Notes under the pieces: model-generated | Seen by the model: the letters and a program-made list of their open reading frames with translations, nothing else | The model's database searches: none | Told to the model about the DNA's origin: nothing | Source of the DNA: Schistocephalus solidus | Lineage: Eukaryota; Platyhelminthes; Cestoda; Diphyllobothriidea; Diphyllobothriidae | Length of the DNA stretch: 64,000 nucleotides | NCBI GenBank assembly: GCA_017591395.1 | Contig: WEDG01002554.1 | Location: 62,001-126,000 of the forward strand | Direction: 5' to 3' | In this document: positions 1-10,100 of the stretch, piece after piece | Layout: every line of letters starts with the position of its first letter | Position numbering within the stretch: position 1 is the first letter of the stretch | Position numbers and translations under genes: made by a program

Positions 1-970
1 CTACATTGGGACGGGATTAAGATTGTTCGTACTCTTGTAGTTAGCGCGAAGAAGATCCCCTATCAAGCGTGTCAACGCCTCCAGAGCGTCATGGTCTAAC
101 CGTCATTTGTGTCCCTCCCATGGATGAAATCGGAAATCCTCATACTTCTTGTCTCTGGCTTCCATTTGGTGCAACGTAAGAACTGGGATTCTTGGAACGT
201 CCTCGTAAAGAGAACCTTGCTTCGTTGCAGCTCTTGCAGGGAAGGGTCTCTAATAAGTATAGCGCAGTGCTTCGTCTTTCTCTCTGTAGTCATGGTTGCG
301 AACCATTTTGCTATAACTAACGCAGCATACTTATAATTATTGTTTTTTGTCAAGTCCTTGCCTTTGCCATGTTGAAAAGATTGCATGTTCCCCATGGCCA
401 CAGTAGTCCGCCCACAGATTACTTGGGTACTCTTATCAGTGGTGCTTTTCACACCTATTGTCTGGGCTTCGGATAATGCCTGACAGTACCAGCGATACCA
501 ATTTGTTTGTCTGTAGATTACACCAGCGCTCTTGGATTGGTACACAGTAACTCTGTGGCCATTTATCAACGTCAGAGACATTTACCAAACAACACCAACA
601 GGATCGGAAGGCAGGATAAATTCATTGCTGCGATGATAGCCTTCTAAGAAGAATCAAGGGCCGCATATTTCGTCCGGGTATTAAGCAATCCTTCATTGCG
701 CCATCAATACTTTGTGCCATGTTGGCTATCTTTAGAATTTTCTAACAGATTATCAATTACTGCGTTTTGGACTTTTATTTTTCTAATCTGCGTCTTAGAA
801 TTCGTACAGTGGGGTACTTGTAAACTAAGTAGTGTGCATTCTTCCGAATCCCGTACTTTGGAAAAGTCTAATTAGAAAAAGCTGATGACAGCCATGCGAT
901 CTCCAATACTTTTTCGCCCAATTTCCAGCCAGCTGCTCATATTTATTAAACTTCTCGCTCACATGCATAG
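1..970. other. No gene recognised (VPS41 intron or upstream)
   Basis: Searched for the VPS41 exon that should precede 971 and found none. A 161-codon - strand ORF (96-581) has no known motif and is within chance expectation. Confidence 0.5.
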
Positions 971-1172
971 ATATTGGTTCCCTACTTGCCGGTTTCGACA
1001 ATGAGACTGAGCCCAGCTGTTTATGAGACCGTTCTCCTGGACCTGATGTCTGTGTCACCGGAGCGTTTTCTGGCCAAGTTGAAGGACTGGCCACCAAATT
1101 CTGGTCTCTACCCCGTCAACTCGCTGATTTCCGCGTTGCAGGAAAAAACGTCCTCCTGTTCTCCCGTTGCGA
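971..1172 (+). CDS. VPS41: VPS41 exon (PYLP block)
   Basis: Acceptor AG at 969-970, donor GTAAGC at 1173. Incoming phase 0, outgoing phase 1. Encodes VPYLPVSTMRLSPAVYETVL followed by a WPPNSGLY-like segment, matching the start of the VPS41 helical repeat region. The preceding exon was not found in 1-970. Confidence 0.88.
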
Positions 1173-4100
1173 GTAAGCGAAACCTACCCATTTCCTTATT
1201 CAGTTTCCGTTTCTTAACCATTTGACTACAGAATTTTGTTGTCGACTGAACCTTGAGAATGATTGCCATTTGTCAAAATCTATTTATTTATCATCTTAGT
1301 TTCGGGTCTCCTGTAGGCCCTCGTTTACTCAATCCACAGTACTGACTCAACGCCAATAACATTCTCGCCACCCTTGTAACTGGTTTCCCTCATGACAAGA
1401 GCTCTAGCCGACCGTACCAAGAATCGTTATCTCCTTTTTCTGTCGGTCAAATGTCGTCCTAAAAACATGACCTTATGTTTTGTCTTGATTTGTTGAAACG
1501 GAGCTCGACGTATCAGGCGCTCTATAGGCTTCTTTTACGTTTGTCTTCCCCATCGGAACATACTGCAGCGCCTTTCCTGTCACCACTTTGAGGGTGTCTC
1601 TTTTACTGGCAATCGAATAGGCCTAGTTTATGCAAGTTTGTTGTCTTGTTTTTGGACGTTGCACAGGTCTTAGCTGTCAACAAAAGGATGTGTCCATATC
1701 GATCATAAAAAAGGTCAGTTTGGGCCCTGTCAGCCCATTTCTTCTCTCAGTCCCTTCTTCACTCTTAAAAGGGCTGTGAGCGAGCAGACAATTCTGTCAC
1801 GGCGAAATATTTTACAATGCCCATTATCCAGCGTGGAGTTCGTTCAGACGATTTCAACAGAGGTACCTTGCCTTTGAAAAAGACTAACTTTATTTCACAG
1901 AGCCTTGTAGTGGCTGTTATTTTTCAATTCGTAACCTCTTGTGTGCCGTTGGGCTCACTCGTGAGCCCCACCAGCAGCCGCACAGTAGCTAGTAGTGTAG
2001 GCAAAGACAAGGGAGACTGGAATTGCCATTTCTGGCTCATAAACCGTCATCAGCCAACCATGCCCAACCCCAGGTGGTGCACCACCCAAGGCTTGAATCC
2101 TCAACCTGTTAATTAGAAGTTCAGCACCCTAATTGATGCGCCGCGATCGCGGGATCGAGCCTCAGGGGTTACAAAATCGGAGGTTGGATATGGCTGGCTG
2201 ATGACAAATAATAAGTCAGAATTAGCCATTCCAGTCTCCCTTGTCTTTGTCGGTGATTTTATTCTCCGTTTGAGCTGTCAACAACATGAGTGAAGAAGTA
2301 GAAGGTTGTTAGTTCACCGGAATCATGTCTTTATTCGTCTGAGCTTTCGAACACTTACTGGAGTCCATCGTCAGAGATGAAACAACAACATAAACGAGTA
2401 ACATTTATAGGGGGGAAGGGGCAATCAGACACCAGTGGCGCCAGTCCGGAGTTGACTACGCAGGGCCCTGTATGCGGGCGCCAGATCGATAAATCGATTG
2501 ACCGAGTTCTCATCGGAGGCCCAGGCCTCAATCAATTCTCGGTTTGTCTTACATCTGGCGTGGGCGATGATCTTCGTGGCTGACTGCCCCCCCCCCCCCT
2601 ATAAATGTTACTCGTTTATGTTGCTGTTTTATCTCTGACGAACGACTCCTGTAAGAGTTCGAAAGCTCAGACGAATAAAGCCATGATTCCGGTGAACGAA
2701 CAACCTTCTTCTTCACTTATACACACACCTGGAATGCGGACTTTCGCCTCCAGTTGCGTCAACAACATTGCCAACTTCAGTCTACGTGTCACTGCGCTGA
2801 CTGTTTTTCAGGCGTACACATTTCCTGTGTGGTGTTTTGCGGAAAAAATCGAATTTCCTTTTTTTCCGTACGTTATCTAATGTCCTCTTTTGCCCCTGAA
2901 GATAAATATGTTGTGGCTAAAGAAAATCCCGACATGTGCGCACTATGGAATGCGCTCATCGTTCTTTACGAGTACTCTGAGTGCCCTGAGAAGGGCCTCG
3001 AACTGTCCGTCCAACTTCGGAATAGCAGCATGTTTGACCTCCTTCGTCTTCGTCTGCCGGGTGCGGATGGTAGTCGATATGGAGCGGTAGTTCGCCAAAA
3101 TCTCATCACAATGTTTGAAATGGACGCCCAAAAGACGATCGGCCTACTATTGGATTGCATGAGGGAGTTTCCGGTAAATCCATTCACCTTTTGGTATAAG
3201 AATTATTCCAACTTCCCTGTAAAGAGTCATAAATCCCGATCTTCGTCATCTGTACATGAAAACGTCTTTAGGTTTTGTGCTTGCAAAAAGTTTACTCAAG
3301 CAAAGCGCATTTGTTTTAGTATAGTTACAGAACTATCACCCACAAATTCCAGGTAACGGTTGTGAACGTCATTTTATTTTGTAAGTTTTTGTTTACGTTC
3401 AGGTGACTGGATTGCAAAATAATGCGATTTCGGAAACCTTGCCTTTATTCTTTAGGCGTCCCGGAAGTAAACGCTTTTCCACCGTCGGAGACCGTGGGTG
3501 CATTGCGATTAACGCAGTTCGTACAACAACAGAGGCAGATATGTGACCCTTGACCGTTGTGTCAAGCGTCATGACCGCACAACCTCTGTCGATGAAAGTT
3601 GGTTTACTCACGAAACACCGGAAGGTTTACTCCCGGTTCCCGAGCTTGAACGTGTTGTTGCCTCCATGCAATAGGTGTATTCAAAAGCGGACCAGTTTCA
3701 TTTGCGTTACCACGTATCATGGAGTGAGATTTGTTTTTTTAGGCAGAGATCTAATATGCAAGTCCACTGAGAAAGTCGAGCCTCCGGACTCCTTTAAAAC
3801 GGGAAGTATGACAGTATTCGTTTTATCAGTAGGGCCGATGAGCGAGGCAATTAACGGAGCCTGTGGAAGTCATTGAGAATACTTGCATTTCTAGCCTAAG
3901 TTTATTTTATTACTCCAGCGGATACCAGAACAGATGCACACTGAAATATGTAAATTAGGACCATGTAAACGGGTAGAAAACAGGAATTCCAAGGTTATCG
4001 GCTCAATAAGGTTGGATTGATTAGCACGGTGAGTGGCAGACACTCAATCCTAACGCTAACCGAACCCCAAACATAACAATAGCCCGCCCTTAAACCTTAC

Positions 4101-7100
4101 TTTTAACCTTAACTCGTTCCTTAGGTGTTTTTTTAAACTCGTTCAGAAACGTTACCCTCATATAACATGCCTGTCCACATTACACACGCAAACATGTTAT
4201 AGTTATAAAAATTAAGGACTTAGATACGAGATCGTCGCCATTTTTTGCTAACTGGGATTACTTTCCGCTAGGTCGATTTCGTTGTTCGGGAATTGGATAC
4301 CAACCCAGTACTCCTCTACCAGGTATGTCAATGGTTTTGCTGGGATTATTAAAATCTTCTGACTATAGTGCTGTCGCTAAAAATATTCCCTTTTTAGCTT
4401 TCCAACCATTCATTTGCTTAAGTATGGACCGACCTTGGCCAAAGTTCGCCACATGCATGGACCCATCATGATTAAAAACGAAGTGTTTCAAATTTTTCCC
4501 GGAAATCATTTGTGAAGCGATGTTTTAAGTATGGCATTTTACCAAGCACGAAGCGTAGATGGGTGTCTTGTGCCCGGATTATTGGGTGCCGTTTGACTTT
4601 AAAAGCTCAGCCTAAATATCCGTGTTGTACCAGTCGTGAAGCCGACAGGCCATCCACTGTCACAAATTGAATAAATCTCAAGCCTTTTCTCACGCCTCCA
4701 GTACAATCAGCCGTCTCAACAAGGAACAGCCTCTTTTATGTACCCGTCTATCCGAATTCAAGGGAACAACATCTACTATAGTTTGCTTACGTTTTTCCTT
4801 TACCCGCACCTGCCTCTGTTTGAAAAGCCTCATTCAAAATGGCTGGACATTCTTTTACTCCGTCCACCTTTTGCTCTGTTGACGCAAACGGAAACGCGAA
4901 CATGGCCGAGGGGGCACAAGTGATTGGACTTTGGATATACTCATACTAACGCCCGTCAAAAGGAACTTTTCTCATGCAGCTGAACCATTACATGCGACGA
5001 TGTCCACCACGTGCCCCACGGAGTGGTTGCGGCACCAGTGTCTTTCGCGTCAATTATTTTCTAGTGAGGCAGTAATGCGCAGCATCTTCCACATTCTCTC
5101 CTCGCTCACCCACCTTGCTCTGATGACAGGACAGGCAGGGGTGGTCGCGGGCTCAGGGACTGACAAGGGCAAACAGCCCGTCTATGTGTGCCGCGCACGT
5201 CCTGGTCATCACCGCATAGACCTGGATACAGTAATGACGACCCTGATCACACGTCAGTGAGTGATCAGATTCCGTTATGGGTCAACCATTGTAGCCTGCA
5301 CCTCAGTCCTTCGGTCATTCCACTATACTCCCATGGAGACCCAGTTATCCCGCCAGTTGGCAGTCTTCCAAGTCATGACTCCTAGTTCTTCCCGCGTTCT
5401 AACCATCGAGCCATGGGCTCGTTGTCATATCGGTTTAAATGGGGAATATTGATTTGCATTCTTTGATGAACGCTCATCGATCGCTAACAGAATTTACTCG
5501 TTCCGCTCTGCCTTGAGGCTCACACTCGAGCCCCGCCAGCAGCCGTACGGTGGCTATCAGTAGAATAGGCTGAAGAATATTGTTGGCAAAGACAAGGGAG
5601 ACTCGAATGACCATTTCCGGCTTTTTATCCGTTGTCAGCCAGTCATGCCCAACCCGAAGTGCTGCACCACCCGAGTGTCGAACCCGCGACCTGTTGATCA
5701 GAAGTCCGACGCTCTAACCATTGAACCACGGGCTCGTTTTTTGTCAGTTTAAATAGGAAATATTGACTTGCGGATGCTGTAGGGGCTCGAGAGTGAGCCT
5801 CAAGGCACAGCGGAACGAGTGAGTTCCGTTAGCGATCGGTGAGCATTCATCAACGAATGCAAGACAGTAAACTGCCTATCCCACGGAATGTTACCGGAAA
5901 TTCTGAGATGTATTTTTATTCGAACGAATTACTTAAGTAGCGTTGTAATATTGATTATCGTACAGCCTAATTCCAAGATATGTCCATCACCTCGGGATGC
6001 AAACCTTCAAAGGAGCTTCTTTCTGATCCGCAAAAAGCATACCCTAAAAATTGCTTCTTAAGTAGTTTGCATTTTTGTTATTCATTTTAAACTCCCTAAT
6101 GAATTAAAATGCATTTTATGAAAAACATGCACAGAGATATTCTTTCTTGTACTCATTTGGAATCACATTTCTTCTTTAAGTTTTCTTCTAAAAGAAAAAG
6201 TATCTTTCATTTTTAGAAACATTTCGCTCCCCGAATAATTTTGAGCCTGACTTGTCGTTGCACTTTAATTCAGGATTTTAAAAATAATGCTGTATACATT
6301 CCGCCAAAAGAAAATGACACATTTCCTGCGCTATGAGGAAGAGTTCACATAGTGCTCATAAAATTTTAAATTAGATGTGGAGCAAGTTGCGGACTTTATA
6401 GGCAATGTTAAGCTGATGAGGATGAAAATTTTTTCAAGCTGCAAGATATCCTTTCTTCAACTATGAATTTTGAAAATGCAACTTGCTACCAATCGAGTAT
6501 AAGAAAGAATGTTTTTATGCATGTTTTATATAAAAATATTTGAATTTATAAGGACAGTGAAAATCATGAGGAAATAACATACTACTTAAGTAGCCATTTT
6601 TTAAAAAAGTGTGCATTTTGCGGGCGATCAGAAAAACGTTCGCTTAAAGGCCGGCATCCTGACGTGACTGAAATGCCTTGAGATTACGTTGTACGATAAT
6701 CAATCTTAGAACCCTTCTTAAGTAATTTGTTCGAATCGATAACCCATTTCAGAATTTCAGTTGGCATTCAATGAGATAGGGAATCTACTATAGACTCACC
6801 TTTTTCCGGTATGGTCTAACTTTGTCGGTACATTCCATAGGCCTGCCAGCGTCAACGCTGCCGTAAGCAATACGTCAGGTTTCTGTAAAAGGTAAGTCCC
6901 TCATTATGGTATATTTTGTCTTTTTCTTCCTCTATCTGGACTTGGCGTCACTATTGCGGCCATTAAGGCACGCTCTATCCTGGCTGCCACAAGTGAACTA
7001 GTAGGAGGTCTTGCTCAATGCTCAGCCGGACCGGTTTGCATATGGTTGCCTGAATTCGATAACTAAGCAAAAACCACACATTTCGGTCTTATTTCTCTTT

Positions 7101-10100
7101 GTCTGCATAAGGATTTTGGTAGGTCGTGCGTAAGTGCATGCGCAAGTCAGCGCGACCAGATTTAACAGCACGTCTAGGGTTTGCTTTGGTCGCGCCTTCC
7201 ACCTGCACCCTCGCCCGCCTCCAGTCTTCTTGACTTGTTCAGAATCAGGGCCCGTTTGGTGGAGCAGTAGTGCGATGGATGCAGCGAAAGTCTTCTACCA
7301 CTATCATTTAATTCACTGACAAGCCACCACACATGAGCCACATTTCTGTAGGGCACACGGTAGACCTCGTCGAAACTGACGGTTTAACTGTCAACACCTC
7401 GTCGCCTGTAACCAACAAAACTTTCAAACTTCTACTTATGAAAATCTGATGTATCTGTTTATGAAGCTCTATCTTCTCCCTCTACAGCCTCACCTACCAC
7501 AGCGGCTGGTAAGGAAAAGGGGAGAGAAACCAAGTTTTTATTCCAGTTTGAGAGAAGTTTGGCGTCTTTTCCCTGATACTACCAGCTGTTGTTGTCTGTC
7601 TTCTCTAGTACTTGGATGCCGTCTACATTCGGTACCCGCGTTTGGCACAACAACACGTCCCGCGCATGGTTAACCTTTATGCCACCTACGCTCGTGATAA
7701 GTTGCTCCACTTCATTCGCTCCACCGATGCCTACCCGCTTAACGAGGCCCTCGAGTTGTGTCAGCGTTTGAACTATGTCTCGGAGACAGTGTACCTCCTG
7801 ACGCGTGTGGGACGCCGCCGTGATGCCCTGAAATTACTCATGGAAAAGGTTTCCTAACTCAACCTCTTCCTTTTCTCTCCTCTCTGCTCCCTATTCTTAG
7901 CTAGTTGCGAACTTTCCCTCATAAGCCAGTAGAATACCTCTTAAGTCAGAGTGTGCTGTGCTGATTACTGTGAGACAGCATCGAGCCGCTGACCTCACGA
8001 ATATGCGAAGAATTTTCAACCTCGGAGTTCCTGCTAGCTGTGCCAAGTAACTGCTGCTCCCCTTTTCCTGATTCGCAAGCTTAACCTTTTTTGGTTCTAG
8101 CCTGTGCGATCTCGACATTCTAAGCTACGCTTCAAGGAGGGCGTTTTGTTGAAGTGTCTTTGTTCAACCTGCATTGGAATTCGAAGTCATTTAGTACGTC
8201 TTTTATGGGTCTGTACTACTGATCTGGCTTTGCCACCATGTAAAATGCGCTGCGAGACTTCGATTGGTAAGGCTTGCACATGTCTCCCACAGCCTTGCTT
8301 CCCGCAAATATGCGAATAGTATGTTTTTTTCAATGTTTCATCAAATGTGCATATTTTTCGTAGGCCACTTTAACAAAACGGTTTCATGCACTGTTTTTAA
8401 GGAGCTTTCCTCGGCGACAATCTACTATTTAAGTCCGATAAACAAACCCAATCCAGGGTCCCCTGTAATTCGGGACTGGTGGTATGAAGGCGTTTTACGG
8501 GTGGTGGGAAGGGCAACGACAAACCAAGAATAACATTGTTACCCATAACTCTATACTCTTGAAAGACCTGATGAAAAGAGTTTGAAATTCATAATTTAAT
8601 GTGTAAGAGTAATGTAACGGACTGAGAACCCTAAACCCAAGCCTTAACCCTAACCAAAAACATCATTTTGCAAACATAAATCCTAAACCTTGACCCTACC
8701 ATACAGCCTTATTCCATAACCCTAATCCCTTATCCAAATATATATTCCCGACCACATTCTCGAAACCCTAGACCTATCCTGTAAACTAATTCGTTACCCC
8801 TACATTGGCCCTAAAAATCAATCCTAACCTCGGCCTAAACGTTATCCACTAAACAGATGCATACTCAAGCATAGCGTGCCTACCTAAATCAAATAAGTAG
8901 CTGTCTTACGCTATTACAAATAGTTGACTTTTGTACCAGTTCGTCACCCTTTTATCTCTACAAAACCCTTTTTATGCTGTTATTTTTCTTTCGAAAGTTC
9001 TTTACTGAATAATTCTTAAAGTGGTGCACTGTCAACTACATAGCGGATTTTATGTAACTGTTTTTCGTTTCTTTGCAAGTCTCATGCACTGTGAAATAAA
9101 CTTGCGTACTTGAAGTCTGAATCTTAAGCTACAACTTAAAGTGATGTTTAAGGCACATCCATCTTACGCCTAAACTGCGTTTTCTGAAACCGTTCCATCA
9201 GATAGTTGATCGATGTTCAATCTGTTGATGGTATTTACTTAATGCTGGCAGCTTTCTCCTCCATAACCACAAGGTTCTGCAAGACTGTCGTCCCCAATTC
9301 AGTAAGACCTCTACGAACTGGGCCCATGGCACATAAGAGACCGGAATGGTCGTGCCAGATCTGTCATTTGAGATGATAGCACTCGCCAATTTCGCTGGTA
9401 CGCGTGACTAGTCAGGGAAACTTTTTATGTTCGTTGGAAAACTCGTGCATTCCTGTTATGCGTTTTAGTTTTCGTTTTTTAGGCTTGAGCTAATTTTTTA
9501 GGTGTTTTGCCTTGTTAATTTTGATCTTAACCACTGTAAATACCATTTCCATCTCTATGCTGAAATTTTCTCCAGGGTGCCGACGACGTCACAGTGGTTG
9601 GGGACTTGTCGCTGAGCCCAGAACAACGCCAGGCCCAAGTTGCTGCTAAGGCCATAGCGTACTGCCTTGAAGAGGACAGTTCCAGCGTTCCCTACTATGA
9701 GTACAATGAGCATAGAAACCGGTTCTACCATTTTGCCACGTCGCGACGCCATCCGCGGGAGCTGTACCAATCAACGGAGCTCCGCACCTCCTTTTCTTCT
9801 GAAGACGCCGCTCTAAAAGTGCCCTGTGAGACTGATTCAAGTCAGGGCAGTGCATATGAGGAAGAGGAGAAATCGGAAGACACCAAACTTGCCACAGAGG
9901 GTTCTGCCGAGTCGGGGGAACTTTGGAAACAAGTAGTCCTTTTTGCAGCTGATAAACCGGGTTTCATTTGTGCGCTGCTAAAGCATGCCAGCACGGAATG
10001 CATCGATCCGCGTCTTCTGCTTCAAAAGATCGCTCCAAATACGGAGATCCCAAATCTGAAGCAGTCCCTCGTCACACTTCTGCACAACACACAGGCTAGT

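Noticed and set aside
96..581. 161-codon ORF on the - strand
   Set aside because: No recognisable motif, no homopolymer bias, and at this composition an ORF of this size is expected about once by chance in 64 kb.
2377..2583. 68-codon + strand ORF
   Set aside because: It lies on the antisense of the PLE tail and inside the inverted repeat; shadow.
3174..3356. ORF extension past the VPS41 exon end at 3173
   Set aside because: Family similarity stops exactly at the GTAAAT donor and resumes in the micro-exon at 4272.
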